From assembly GCF_029894125.1 (NCBI RefSeq), contig NZ_JARXYZ010000021.1, positions 78,655 through 142,654 of the forward strand: 64,000 nt of DNA, read 5' to 3'. The stretch comes from Kitasatospora sp. MAA19. GTDB lineage: Bacteria > Actinomycetota > Actinomycetes > Streptomycetales > Streptomycetaceae. The notes below the pieces were generated by a model. That model ran no database searches, was not told the origin of the DNA, and saw only the letters and a list, made by a program, of their open reading frames with translations. The stretch's first letter is position 1, and every line of letters starts with the position of its first letter. The translations under genes were made by a program, and so were the position numbers. Below are positions 41,617-50,993 of this stretch, piece by piece.

Positions 41617-42246
41617 ATGCGCACGCGCCGCCTCGCCCTCACCGCCGCCGCCGTCGCGGCGCTCGCCGCCACCGCGACGGCCTGCGGGCCGGACAACAGC
41701 GACGCGGGCGCCACCGCCGCCAGCCCCGCGGCCACCGCCGCGGCGCCCACCGGGGCCGCACCCACCGGGGCCGCGCCGACGAAGGCCGCCACCACGCCCA
41801 AGTCCCCCGCCGCACCCTCCTCCCCCGCCGCCGACAAGAGCGGGTACGGCCAGACCTGCGGCGCCAACGACCTGGTCCTCGGCGCGAAGGCCGAATCCCA
41901 GGCCGGCGGCTACATCCTGATCACGGCCAAGGCCAAGCCGGGCATCACCTGCACACTCCCCGGAACCCACCCCACCATCGCGTTCGGCTCGGGCGGCATC
42001 GAGGCCGCCGGCGCCGAACACGCCACCGGCGATCCGATCACCCTGAGCGGCACCAAGACCGCGTACGCGGGCGTCATGTCCAAGACCACCAAGGACAACC
42101 AGGCGGTCGAGTTCACGGACGCCATCGTCGGCATCGGCAACGCCGACCCGAACCCGGCCAGCGTCCCGGTCGGCAGGACCCCGGTCGACAAGCCGATCGT
42201 CACCAACTGGCACACGCTCCCGAAGGACGCGGTCCCGGGCATCTGA
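41617..42246 (+). CDS. DUF4232-type secreted lipoprotein
   Basis: A 209-residue exported protein. The N-terminus MRTRRLALTAAAVAAL is followed by a lipobox-like TATAC with Cys near residue 23, suggesting a membrane-anchored lipoprotein. An Ala/Pro/Thr-rich linker (about 25-75) leads to a beta-rich domain with paired Cys (GQTCGANDL and GITCTLPGTHP), the pattern of DUF4232. The ATG at 41617 has GGAG 8 bases upstream; the longer frame from 41581 has no ribosome site. It is divergent from the cluster I regulator and has no evident biosynthetic role. Confidence 0.75.
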   Translation: MRTRRLALTAAAVAALAATATACGPDNSDAGATAASPAATAAAPTGAAPTGAAPTKAATTPKSPAAPSSPAADKSGYGQTCGANDLVLGAKAESQAGGYILITAKAKPGITCTLPGTHPTIAFGSGGIEAAGAEHATGDPITLSGTKTAYAGVMSKTTKDNQAVEFTDAIVGIGNADPNPASVPVGRTPVDKPIVTNWHTLPKDAVPGI

Positions 42247-42363
42247 CGAACGCTCACCACCCGTCGGGCACCTGCGGGAGCGGTCCCGGATCGCCGCACA
42301 GGCGGACGAACCACGCCAGGGCGAATCCCGAGGCCCCGGGCCCCACCGTCCATGACCGCGCGT

Positions 42364-42395
42364 CCGCCGTCGGGCGGCGCGGCGCCCGACGGCGG
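42364..42395. terminator. Hairpin terminator between convergent genes
   Basis: A perfect inverted repeat with 12-base arms, CCGCCGTCGGGC (42364-42375) and GCCCGACGGCGG (42384-42395), with an 8-base loop. It lies between two convergent genes, 17 bases from the end of the minus-strand one, and probably ends transcription in both directions. It lacks a strong T tract, as is common in actinomycetes. Confidence 0.6.
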
Positions 42396-42411
42396 GGTTG
42401 TGGGCCGTGGG

Positions 42412-42853
42412 TCAGTGCACGGTCACGGTGAACACGGGAGAGGCGGTGTTTCCGCTGACGATGCGCAGCTCGTTCAGGCCCTTGAGGCCGAGCTTCACGC
42501 CGAGCGAGTAGGAGCCGTTGCGGGCGGTGGTCACGGAGGCCGGCAGGGTGACCCACGTGCCGTGCTGCTTCTGCTGCAGGGTCACCTTGTTGCCCGCCTT
42601 GAGGCCGGTGGTCGTGCCGGTGACCCGGAACAGCTGCCAGGCCTGGACGGACGTGGCCGACGGCTTGGCGGTGATGCCGGCCTGCGCGGCGGCCTGCTGC
42701 GAGGTGGCGGAGGTGGGGACGGCGGCGGGGGGTGGCGGAGGTGGGGATGGCGGCGGGGGTGGCGGCCATGGCGGTGCCCGCCAGCCCGAGGGAGAGCACG
42801 CTGAGGGTGGTCACGGCGGCCAGGCGCAGGGAGTTCCGCTTGGAGACGATCAC
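42412..42853 (-). pseudogene. Secreted Ig-like/adhesin-type protein, frameshifted in a G6 run
   Basis: The GTG at 42853 (AAAGGGG upstream) starts a signal peptide (VIVSKRNSLRLAAVTTLS..., GTAMAATPA). The frame breaks at the plus-strand run of six G at 42727-42732. The rest of the protein continues in another frame (AQAGITAKPSATS... to SPVFTVTVH) and reads as a beta-sandwich domain with KAGNKVTLQQ and GVKLGLKGLNELRI. Gene length is 442 bases, one base too many; removing one G would give about 146 residues. The break falls where a short PTSAT-coding unit is repeated, so slippage is likely. It could be a true inactivating mutation, a phase-variable tract or a sequencing error. Confidence 0.65.
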
Positions 42854-43200
42854 GGGTGCACCCCTTTCAAGGGGAGGTGGTTGCTCGGCCCGAAGGCACG
42901 GTCGGTGCGATCCGGGCTCGGTCATCCGTAGGGACGCCCCGCTCCACGCATCGGGTTGTGCGCGGATAGTCACCGCCTTGTAACAGTCGGCGACGCCCCG
43001 GGGTCGGACCGGACCGGCCGCCCACCGGTCGACCGCGCCACGGCCCGGAAACGGCCCCACGTGCGCCGGTACCGCAACCGGGCCCGCAGGGTGCACCGGA
43101 GGTCACATTCCACCCGGTTCGGTCAATATTTACTTTTCCGGAATCCGTCTGCATAGTGGCGCCTCGAAATACCGGCGGGTTGAACCGAGAGGGCCTTTTC
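42854..43200. other. Divergent intergenic region
   Basis: About 350 bases between the frameshifted secreted-protein gene and the HelR-like gene. The right end (about 43100-43150) is AT-rich for this genome (TCAATATTTACTTTTCC) and probably holds the promoter of the HelR-like gene. I looked for the rifamycin-associated inverted element that precedes some helR genes and did not see it. Confidence 0.4.
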
Positions 43201-45306
43201 TTGTCCCAGATCAACGATGGTGCCGCGCGCGAGGTGGAGCTTGAGCGGGTTCAGGTTTCCGTCATAGGCGAGCTGTTCGACGAGCGGCTGGCCGAGGCTC
43301 GGGAGCAGTTGGCGCACGTGCTCGCGTCGCCGTCCGACGGCGGGGGCGAGGTCTACGAGCGGGAGGTGGCGGCCGGTCGACTGGCGGGAGAGGTCCGTCG
43401 GCTGGAGGGGGCCGAGAACGGGTTCGTCTTCGGCCGGATCGACCTGGCCGACGGGACCGTCCTGCGGGTCGGGCGGCTGGGGCTGCACAGGGATGCGGAC
43501 GAGCTGCCGGTGCTGGTGGATTGGCGCGCCGGGGCCGCACGGCCCTTCTACGAGGCGACGCCGGTCCATCCCATGGGGCTGCGCCGGCGCCGCCATCTGC
43601 GCCTGGCCGGCCGCACGGTGGTGGGGGTGAGCGATGAGCTGCTCGACGGCTCCGCACCCACCGGTCAGGACGTGGTCGGCGACGGTCCGTTGACGGCGGC
43701 GCTCCAGGAGAGGCGTACGGGGCGGATGGGAACGGCGGTTGCCACGCTGCAGGCCGAGCAGGACGCGATCGTCCGGTCCTCGCACCGCGGGGTGACGGTG
43801 GTGCAGGGTGGTCCGGGCACCGGAAAGACGGTGGTGGCGCTGCACCGCGCCGCGTACGTGCTGTACGCGTTCCCGAAGGCGGCCGAGCGCGGCGTGCTCG
43901 TCCTGGGGCCGAACGCGCGGTTCCTCGACTACATCGGCCAGGTCCTGCCCTCGCTCGGGGAGAACGACGTCGTCCTGGCGACGTGCGAGGAACTGGCCGG
44001 TGTCGTCCCGGGCGCGGCGGAGCCCTTCGACGTGGCGCGTCTGAAGGGGAGTTCCGCACTGGCCGACGCGCTGGCCGCCGTGGTCCGCTCGCGGCAGGCC
44101 CCGGGCGGCGAGTTCGACATCCGGGTCGGGCAGGAGTGGATCCGTCTGCAGGACGGGGAGGTCGCACAGGCGCGGGAGTCGGCACGGACCAGTGGCCTCG
44201 CGCACAACCGGGCGCGTCGGCTGTTCAAGGAGCTGTTGGTCGACGCCCTCGTCCGGGAGCTCGCCCGCAGTGGCGCCGAGGCGCTCGAACGCATCGACGC
44301 CGAGGTGGCGCACCTGACCGGCCTCGACCTCGACCGGGTGGCGGCGGCGGACCTGCGCCGCCTCGGTGTCGACGACGCGCCCGCCACCGGTGCCGACGAG
44401 TTCGACGCCGACGCCGTGCGCGCCGACCTCCTGGACGACGCCTTGCTCGATCGGGCCGTCGAAGGCCTGTGGCCGCGGCTCACGCCCGGCGACGTGGTCA
44501 GTGCCCTGCTGACGGACGGCGACGCGCCGGACGCGTCCCTGCGGCAGTTCACCGACGACCAGCGGGCCCTGCTGCGGCGAACGCCCGGTGCGCCCTGGAC
44601 GGACGCCGATGTGGCGCTTCTCGACGAGGCGGCGAGCCTGGTCGACGGCCCGCCCCCGCACGTCTTCGGGCACGTCGTCGTCGACGAGGCACAGGAGCTC
44701 ACCGCCATGCAGTGGCGGATGATCGCGCGCCGTTGCCCGGGCAGGTCGATGACGCTCGTCGGAGATTTCGCCCAGGCGGGCCCGGCGACGGTGGCCCGGG
44801 ACTGGCAGGAGTCCCTCGGCCCGCACCTCGGGCGGCGCTTCGACCTGCGCACCCTGACCGTCAGCTACCGGACCACCCAGGAGATCCTCGCCGTCACCGG
44901 GGACCTGCTCGCCCGGATCTCCCCGGACCGGCCGCCGGTCCGGTCGATCCGGCGCGGCGAGGTGCCTCGCACCCTTGCCGCCACCCCGGAATCGCTCGTC
45001 ACCGCCCTCGTGCGGGAGTTGCGGGAGCAGGGCGCCGCGTACCCGGGCGAGTTGGTCGGGGTGATCTGTGCCGATGACCGGACGGAGCAGCTCGCGGCCG
45101 CGGGGATCGAGCGGCACGCCCGGCTGGTGCCGGCCTCCCAGGCGCGCGGCCTGGAGTTCGACGCCGCCGTGGTGGTCGACCCGGACGGGATCACCGCCGC
45201 CCGCCCCGGGGGCGAGCGCGACCTGTACGTCGCCCTCACCCGGGCCACCAAGCGACTGTGCACGATCACCGTCCCGCCCGCCGTGACGATCACGGGTCGA
45301 GGCTGA
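43201..45306 (+). CDS. helR: HelR/HelD-like RNA polymerase recycling ATPase
   Basis: A 701-residue UvrD/Rep-type superfamily 1 ATPase of the HelD group, which pulls stalled RNA polymerase off DNA; actinomycete HelR can also protect the polymerase from rifamycins. Walker A is GGPGTGKTVVALHRAAYV (about 200-217); VVVDEAQELTAMQW is Walker B; VGDFAQAGP, VSYRTTQEI and VALTRATKRL are later helicase motifs. The N-terminal coiled region and GRIDLADGTVLRVGRLGL match the polymerase-binding part. The start is taken as TTG 43201 because GAGAGGG lies 7 bases upstream; GTG 43156 would add 15 residues without a good site. Probably independent of both clusters. Confidence 0.85.
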   Translation: MSQINDGAAREVELERVQVSVIGELFDERLAEAREQLAHVLASPSDGGGEVYEREVAAGRLAGEVRRLEGAENGFVFGRIDLADGTVLRVGRLGLHRDADELPVLVDWRAGAARPFYEATPVHPMGLRRRRHLRLAGRTVVGVSDELLDGSAPTGQDVVGDGPLTAALQERRTGRMGTAVATLQAEQDAIVRSSHRGVTVVQGGPGTGKTVVALHRAAYVLYAFPKAAERGVLVLGPNARFLDYIGQVLPSLGENDVVLATCEELAGVVPGAAEPFDVARLKGSSALADALAAVVRSRQAPGGEFDIRVGQEWIRLQDGEVAQARESARTSGLAHNRARRLFKELLVDALVRELARSGAEALERIDAEVAHLTGLDLDRVAAADLRRLGVDDAPATGADEFDADAVRADLLDDALLDRAVEGLWPRLTPGDVVSALLTDGDAPDASLRQFTDDQRALLRRTPGAPWTDADVALLDEAASLVDGPPPHVFGHVVVDEAQELTAMQWRMIARRCPGRSMTLVGDFAQAGPATVARDWQESLGPHLGRRFDLRTLTVSYRTTQEILAVTGDLLARISPDRPPVRSIRRGEVPRTLAATPESLVTALVRELREQGAAYPGELVGVICADDRTEQLAAAGIERHARLVPASQARGLEFDAAVVVDPDGITAARPGGERDLYVALTRATKRLCTITVPPAVTITGRG

Positions 45307-45382
45307 CGCGGATGCCGTGAAGCTGCTTCCGGGGCGCGGATAATCCGGTGGTCCCGCCCCGGGGAGTGAGCAGAATGAGCAC

Positions 45383-45964
45383 ATGCAGATCGTGTCGTTC
45401 CCCGAGGAAGCCACTCCGTTCGAGCTGCGGGCGCAGGTGCGGGAGCTCCAGGAACAGGCGTGGCCGTCTCCACCCGGGTCGGTCGCCCCTCCCGACGCTC
45501 CGACCCACGACCCCGCCCTGCGGCCGCTGTCGATGCTGCTCGTGGCCGACGGGGCGGTGCTGGCCGCACTGGACATCCTGTCCAAGGAGCTCGTGCACGC
45601 GGGCGCTCGCTTCGCCGCCGGCGGGCTCAGCGCGGTGGTCACCCGGCGGGAGGCTCGTGGCCGCGGGCACGGCCGGCACCTGGTGGCGGCGGCCCGGGAG
45701 GAGATGATCGCGCGGCAGCTGGACGTGGGGCTGTTCACCTGTGACAGCCCGCTGCAGGCGTTCTACGGCAGTACGGGCTGGCGGGTCCTTTCCGGCACCG
45801 TGCTGATCGGCGGAACGCCGCAGGATCCGTTCCCCAGTGACCAGCCCGGCTTCGACAAGGTCACCATGGCCGACTTCTTCTCACCCGAGGGGCGGCGGGC
45901 CGAGGCGTCGTTCCGGGACAGCCGCATCGAGCTCTATCCCGGAGAGATCGACAGGCTCTGGTGA
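45383..45964 (+). CDS. GNAT-family N-acetyltransferase
   Basis: A 193-residue acetyltransferase-fold protein. The acetyl-CoA binding loop is visible as VVTRREARGRGHGRHLVAAA (Q/RxxGxG/A type), followed by DSPLQAFYGSTGWRV, the usual beta-bulge after the core. It starts 76 bases after the HelR-like gene in the same direction and may share its transcript. The substrate is unknown; aminoglycoside-type and protein acetylation are both possible. Confidence 0.8.
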   Translation: MQIVSFPEEATPFELRAQVRELQEQAWPSPPGSVAPPDAPTHDPALRPLSMLLVADGAVLAALDILSKELVHAGARFAAGGLSAVVTRREARGRGHGRHLVAAAREEMIARQLDVGLFTCDSPLQAFYGSTGWRVLSGTVLIGGTPQDPFPSDQPGFDKVTMADFFSPEGRRAEASFRDSRIELYPGEIDRLW

Positions 45965-45980
45965 CGTTCGCGACGCAGGG

Positions 45981-46418
45981 TCAGTTCGGCCGGCGGTAGG
46001 CGTCGATGGGGATGCGGGCCTCGTCGAAGAGGGCCGGGCCGTCCTGCGCCACCGTCGGCCAGTCGCCCGACTGCGGGTTGAGTTCGACGAGCTGCTCGGT
46101 GGAGAGCGCGTGGACGACCCGGCCGAGCCCGGAGCGGACGACGGCGCCGGCGCACATGGTGCACGGCTGGCAGCTGGTGTACATGGTGGTGCGGGCCGCC
46201 GTGTCCGGGTCGAGTTCGCGGGCCGCCCAGCGGGCCAGCTTCAGTTCCGGGTGGGCCGTGATGTCGTCGTCGCGCCGCACGGTGTTGTGCGCCTCGGCGA
46301 GGATCGTGCCGTCCGGGCCGGCCAGCAGGGAGCCGTACGGTGCGTCGCCCAGGGCGACGGCGGCGGCCGCGATGCCGATCGCGCGGCGCAGGAGCGTCTC
46401 GTCGGCGGAGGTGATCAC
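45981..46418 (-). CDS. Nucleoside/tRNA-adenosine deaminase-like zinc protein
   Basis: A 145-residue cytidine/deoxycytidylate deaminase-fold protein. The zinc site is visible as HPE (where HAE is usual) and PCTMC in TSCQPCTMCAGAV. It resembles guanine deaminase/TadA-like stand-alone proteins that deaminate small bases. GTG 46418 overlaps the stop of the upstream oxidoreductase (GTGA), so the two genes are co-translated. The Ala-to-Pro change in the catalytic triad motif keeps the Glu proton shuttle, so activity is plausible. Confidence 0.82.
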   Translation of the reverse strand: MITSADETLLRRAIGIAAAAVALGDAPYGSLLAGPDGTILAEAHNTVRRDDDITAHPELKLARWAARELDPDTAARTTMYTSCQPCTMCAGAVVRSGLGRVVHALSTEQLVELNPQSGDWPTVAQDGPALFDEARIPIDAYRRPN

Positions 46419-47233
46419 GATGCGGTCCTCCAGTGGGTGGCCACCTCGGTGAGCGCCCGCCAGGCCGCGTGGGGCCGCCGGGCTTCCTCCGGATCGCCGT
46501 GGTAGGCGTCGAGTACGACGGTGTCGGCGCCGAGCAGGCGCAGCTGGTCGAGATCGTCGAGGATCTGCTCGATGGTGCCGACGCCGGCGATCCGGTCGGG
46601 GTCGTCGACCGGGGTTCCGGTCAGCCGCAGGGCGATGCGGGGCGCGAACGCCGGCAGCGAGTGGTCCGCCAGGATCGTGCGCATCCGGGCCAGGGAGAGC
46701 CGCAGCGGGTGCCAGGCGTCCCCGTACCTGGCGGCACGGCGAAGCGCCGCCGCACTGTGGCCGCCGACCCAGACGGGGATCGGGGCGGCTCCGTCCTCGG
46801 TCTCCGCGCGCCAGGCGTCCCGCAGGGCGGCCAGACATGCGTCGGTCAGCCGACCGCGCGCGGCGAACGGCACGCCGAGCGCGGCGAATTCCTGCCGCGC
46901 CCAGCCGACGCCGACCCCGAGCACGAGTCGGCCGCCGCTGAGCCGGTGGAGGTTGGTGGCCATCCGTGCCACCAGCAGGGGATGCCGGTACGGGAGGATC
47001 AGCACGGTCGTGCCCAGCCGCACCCCGGTGGTGACGCCGGCCAGCCAGGACAGCGTGGTGAACGGCTCGTAGAACGGTTCCGGGTACCGTTCGGCCACGT
47101 CCGGGGTGACGGCCACGTGATCCGACACCATGAGGAGGTCGTAGCCGAGCCCCTCCGTGATCCGTGCCCAGTCGCGCAGCACGCCCGGATCGGTGCCGGG
47201 TCCAAAGTTCGGTACGTTGACGCCAAGTTGCAT
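46415..47233 (-). CDS. LLM-class (luciferase-like) flavin/F420-dependent oxidoreductase
   Basis: A 272-residue TIM-barrel protein of the luciferase-like monooxygenase family. Typical segments are the N-terminal LGVNVPNFGPGTDP, MVSDHVAV, the VRLGTTVLILPYRHP strand and the LVLGVGVGWARQEFAALGV loop that binds the flavin or F420 phosphate. In actinomycetes this group mostly uses F420. ATG 47233 is divergent from an Lrp/AsnC regulator 93 bases away, which may control it together with the co-translated deaminase. Confidence 0.85.
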   Translation of the reverse strand: MQLGVNVPNFGPGTDPGVLRDWARITEGLGYDLLMVSDHVAVTPDVAERYPEPFYEPFTTLSWLAGVTTGVRLGTTVLILPYRHPLLVARMATNLHRLSGGRLVLGVGVGWARQEFAALGVPFAARGRLTDACLAALRDAWRAETEDGAAPIPVWVGGHSAAALRRAARYGDAWHPLRLSLARMRTILADHSLPAFAPRIALRLTGTPVDDPDRIAGVGTIEQILDDLDQLRLLGADTVVLDAYHGDPEEARRPHAAWRALTEVATHWRTAS

Positions 47234-47326
47234 GATTCGAGGCTATCCCGGCGATCACGGCGTCCGGAACCGAATCTTCCCGGTCATAGCAACGTTCTGC
47301 CGTGGTTCTGCCGGTAGAGTCGCGAT

Positions 47327-47773
47327 ATGGCCGTGAATCTTGACGAAGTCGACTGGGCAATCATCGAGCAGCTGCAGCGGGAGGCGCGCATCTCCCTCAG
47401 CGAGCTGGGGCGGCGCGTGAACCTCAGCCCGTCGGCCACCACCGAACGGGTGCGGAATCTGGAGTCGCTGGGCGTCATCACCGGCTACCACGCGGCGGTG
47501 AACCTGGCCGAGGTCGGCTATCCCGTGCTCGCCGTCGTTCGGCTGAAGTACCCGGGCAACCGCCACCAGCCGCTGCGCCGGGTGCTCGCCGAGCGGCGGG
47601 AGATCCTGGAATGCCTGCGCACCACCGGAGACGACTGCTACACCCTGAAGGTGGCCGCGACCTCCATGGAGCATCTGGAGACGCTCGTGGACGAGCTGGC
47701 CGGCTTCGGCAGCACCACCACCAGTGTCGTCTACAGCCAGACGCTGCCCTATCGCGGACCCAACCGGCCCTGA
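47327..47773 (+). CDS. Lrp/AsnC-family transcriptional regulator
   Basis: A 148-residue feast/famine regulator. The N-terminal winged helix-turn-helix (VDWAIIEQLQREARISLSEL, then VNLSPSATTERVRNLES) is followed by an RAM ligand-binding/oligomerisation domain (TGDDCYTLKVAATSMEHLE). Length is typical. It is divergent from the oxidoreductase-deaminase pair and probably regulates it and itself through the 93-base shared promoter, which contains a TAGAGT -10-like box at 47315-47320 close to its start. The effector is unknown but probably an amino acid. Confidence 0.88.
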   Translation: MAVNLDEVDWAIIEQLQREARISLSELGRRVNLSPSATTERVRNLESLGVITGYHAAVNLAEVGYPVLAVVRLKYPGNRHQPLRRVLAERREILECLRTTGDDCYTLKVAATSMEHLETLVDELAGFGSTTTSVVYSQTLPYRGPNRP

Positions 47774-47932
47774 CCGGCAGCCGACCCGTCGCCACCTTCC
47801 CGCAGACCGGCAGTGGCGCGCCGTCACGGTCCGGGTGCAGCCGCGCTCCCCCGGTGGAGCCGGGCCCGGGCCGCCCGCAAGGCGCGGGGCCGCCACCTCG
47901 TCGTAACCCTGCAGCGGTGCTAGAAAGGACGC

Positions 47933-50767
47933 ATGGTCGAGCGTGCGGACCGATCACGGACCGTATCGAAGACGTCACTGGCCGCCAAGGGTCTTTTCGC
48001 CAAGAGCCCTCGAAGCGTTGCCGGCCAAGTGTTCGTGCTCCAGGTCGCGGTCGTGCTGTTGCTCGTCCTCGGGGCGATCCTGGCGCTGGTCCTCGAGTCA
48101 CGCTACGACAGCGAAACGGAGGCCCGCAATCGATCGGTCGCCGTCGCGGAGGCGTTCGCGCATGCCCCCGGCCTCCCCGCGGTGCTGAAGTCGCCCGATC
48201 CGACGGCGGTGCTCCAGCCACTGACGGAGGCGGCGCGCCAGAAGGCCGGAGTCGACTTCATCGTGGTCATGAACACCCAGGGGATCCGGTACACGCACCC
48301 CCTGCCGGAGCAGATCGGCAAGAAGTTCGTCGGGACGATCGGCCCCTCCCTGGCCGGCCAGGTCTACACGGAGAGCGTGCACGGTCCGCTCGGCCAGGAG
48401 GTCCAGGCGACCGTGCCCGTCACCGCCCCCGACGGAGCGGTGGTGGGCCTGGTCTCGGCCGGGCTCAAGGTCAAGAACGTCACCACGGCCGGCAACCGGC
48501 AGCTGCCCGTCATCCTGATCACCGGCGCCGCGGCACTCACGCTGGCCACCGCCGGGACCGCCCTGGTCTCCAGACGGCTGAAGCGCCAGACGCACGGCCT
48601 GGGGCCGACCGAGATGACCCGCGTGTACGAGCACCACAACGCCGTCCTCCACGCCGTACGCGAGGGCGTGGTCATCGTCTCGGCGGACGGACGGCTGCTG
48701 CTGGCGAACGACGAGGCGAAGGAGCTGCTGGGGCTTCCCGCCGACGCGGAGGGCCGCAGGCTGGACGAACTCCGGGACCTCGACCCCGACACCGCGGAGC
48801 TGCTGCGGTCGGGCCGGGTGGCCACCGACGAGGTGCACCAAGCGGGCGGGCGGCTGCTCGCGGTGAACCAGCGGTCCACGGACCGTGGCGGCGCGATGGG
48901 AACGGTCGCGACGATCCGTGACTCCACGGAGCTGCTCGCGCTGTCCGGCAAGGCCGAAGTGGCCGGCAAACGCCTCGCCCTCCTCTACGAGGCGGGCGTC
49001 GGCATCGGCACCACCTTCGATGTCGTGCGCACGGCCGAGGAGCTGGCCCAGGTCGCCGTTCCCGGCTTCGCGGACTTCGTCACCGTCGACCTCGCCGACC
49101 CGGTCCTGCTGGGAGACGAGCCGACCGGCTCCAAGTCCGATCTGCGCCGCGCGGCCGTCCACGGAATACGCGAGGACCATCCCTTCTACCCACCGGGCAT
49201 GCTGGTCACCTTCCTCCCCTCCACCCCCCAGGCCCGGGGGTTCGACACCGGCCGGTCGCAGGTGGTGCCCGACCTGTCCGTCGACCACGGCTGGCTGGCC
49301 CAGGACCCGGAACGGACCCGGCAGATCGTCGAGTACGGCGTCCACTCGCTCATCACCACTCCCCTGCGGGCGCGCGGCATCATCCTGGGCGTCGCCAACT
49401 TCTGGCGGTCACGCAAGCGCGAGCCGTTCGACGAGGAGGAGCGGTCGCTGGCCGAGGAGCTCGTCGCGCGGGCCTCGGTCAGCATCGACAACGCCCGCCG
49501 CTACACCCGCGAGCACGCGATGGCCGTGACGCTGCAGCGCAGCCTGCTGCCGCGCGCCCTGCCGGAACAGAGCGCCCTCACCGTCGCGCACCGCTACCTG
49601 CCCGCACAGTCCGGAGTGAGCGGCGACTGGTTCGACGTGATTCCGCTGCCCGGAAGCCGGGTGGCCCTCGTCGTGGGCGACGTCGTCGGCCACGGGCTGC
49701 ACGCCGCGGCCACCATGGGCCGGCTGCGCACCGCCGTGCACAACTTCTCCACCCTCGACCTCCCACCGGACGAGTTGCTCGGCCACCTCGACGAACTGGT
49801 GAACCGCATCGACCAGGAGGAGTCCGACAGTGGCGACGGCACCGCCGTCACCGGAGCCACCTGCCTGTACGCGATCTACGACCCGATCTCCCAGCTCTGC
49901 ACCATCGCCCGGGCGGGACACCCCGCGCCCGCACTGGTCTGGCCCGACGGCAGCGTCGTGTTCCCGGAGCTTCCGATCGGCCCGCCACTGGGCGCGGGCG
50001 GAATGCCGTTCGAGACGGCGCAGGTGCACCTGCCCGAAGGCACCCAGATCGTCCTGTACACCGACGGGTTGATCGAGGAGCGCACCCGGGACTTCGACGT
50101 CGGCATGGAACTCCTGCGCGGGGTGCTCTCCGAGCAGGAGCGGCAGCCCGAGGAGCACTGCCAGGCCGTGCTGGACGCCCTGCTGCCGGCCCGTCCGCAG
50201 GACGACGTGGCGCTGCTGATCGCGAAGACCCGGGTGCTCGGTCCGAACCAGGTCGCCGATCGGGAGGTGCCGTTCGATCCGGCCAGCGTCGCCGACGCGC
50301 GAGCGTGGAGCACCGCGAAGCTCGACGAGTGGGGCCTGGCCGATCTGGCGTTCGGCACGGAACTCGTCCTCAGCGAACTGGTCACCAACGCCATCCGCTA
50401 CGGCCTGCCGCCCGTACGGGTGCGGCTGCTGCGCGACCGCAGCCTGATCTGCGAAGTGGCCGACGGCAGCAACACCTCCCCGCACCTGAAGTACGCGGCG
50501 ACGACGGACGAGGGCGGCCGCGGGCTGTTCCTGGTGTCGCAGCTCACCGATCACTGGGGCACCAGGTACTCCCCCCAGGGCAAGATCATCTGGGCGGAGC
50601 AGCCGCTCCCCGGCTCGGCCGGAGGTCTGGGCTGGGAGGAGAAGGCGCCCCCGGCGGCGCTCCCGGAGCCGCCTTCCCCGGCTGCGGACCACGTGGACGT
50701 GGCCGGACAGCCGCCGGCCACCCCGCCTCCGGCCGGGCCGGACGACTCGCCGTCGCGGTCTCCGTAG
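47933..50767 (+). CDS. Membrane sensor with PAS, GAF, SpoIIE phosphatase and anti-sigma kinase-like domains
   Basis: A 944-residue signalling protein. Transmembrane helices (about 32-52 and 190-212) flank an extracellular CitA/DcuS-like sensor domain (YTHPLPEQIGKKFVG). A PAS domain (about 235-345), GAF domain (about 345-525), PP2C/SpoIIE phosphatase (about 545-760; SGDWFDVIPL, VGDVVGHGLHAAATM, YTDGLIEERT) and a C-terminal HATPase_c_2 domain (LSELVTNAIRYG, DEGGRGLFLVSQL) follow. Such proteins control sigma factors by acting on anti-anti-sigma partners in response to small molecules. It is a common actinomycete stress/development regulator, not specific to either cluster. The Pro-rich C-terminus is disordered. 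Confidence 0.88.
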   Translation: MVERADRSRTVSKTSLAAKGLFAKSPRSVAGQVFVLQVAVVLLLVLGAILALVLESRYDSETEARNRSVAVAEAFAHAPGLPAVLKSPDPTAVLQPLTEAARQKAGVDFIVVMNTQGIRYTHPLPEQIGKKFVGTIGPSLAGQVYTESVHGPLGQEVQATVPVTAPDGAVVGLVSAGLKVKNVTTAGNRQLPVILITGAAALTLATAGTALVSRRLKRQTHGLGPTEMTRVYEHHNAVLHAVREGVVIVSADGRLLLANDEAKELLGLPADAEGRRLDELRDLDPDTAELLRSGRVATDEVHQAGGRLLAVNQRSTDRGGAMGTVATIRDSTELLALSGKAEVAGKRLALLYEAGVGIGTTFDVVRTAEELAQVAVPGFADFVTVDLADPVLLGDEPTGSKSDLRRAAVHGIREDHPFYPPGMLVTFLPSTPQARGFDTGRSQVVPDLSVDHGWLAQDPERTRQIVEYGVHSLITTPLRARGIILGVANFWRSRKREPFDEEERSLAEELVARASVSIDNARRYTREHAMAVTLQRSLLPRALPEQSALTVAHRYLPAQSGVSGDWFDVIPLPGSRVALVVGDVVGHGLHAAATMGRLRTAVHNFSTLDLPPDELLGHLDELVNRIDQEESDSGDGTAVTGATCLYAIYDPISQLCTIARAGHPAPALVWPDGSVVFPELPIGPPLGAGGMPFETAQVHLPEGTQIVLYTDGLIEERTRDFDVGMELLRGVLSEQERQPEEHCQAVLDALLPARPQDDVALLIAKTRVLGPNQVADREVPFDPASVADARAWSTAKLDEWGLADLAFGTELVLSELVTNAIRYGLPPVRVRLLRDRSLICEVADGSNTSPHLKYAATTDEGGRGLFLVSQLTDHWGTRYSPQGKIIWAEQPLPGSAGGLGWEEKAPPAALPEPPSPAADHVDVAGQPPATPPPAGPDDSPSRSP

Positions 50768-50993
50768 CCCCAGCCGAAACCGGCCTTCCGCTCGCTTCAC
50801 CCGGTCCAGCGGGCGCGCCGCTCTGCCGCACGCCCGCCGAGGGGCGTCCACGCGCCGCAGGCGGCGCCTGCGGCAGCGCCGTCGGCGGTGCTGGAGACGG
50901 CCTCGTGGTCGGCAAAACCGATGGGCGGTTGGGTCGTTGGTGATGCCGAAGGTTCATGGCCGCCGAGGTCGGCCGGAAGGGCAGGGTCCGGGA

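Noticed and set aside
43100..43200. Rifamycin-associated element upstream of the HelR-like gene
   Set aside because: I looked for the inverted promoter element known from some helR genes and did not see it, so rifamycin induction is not claimed.
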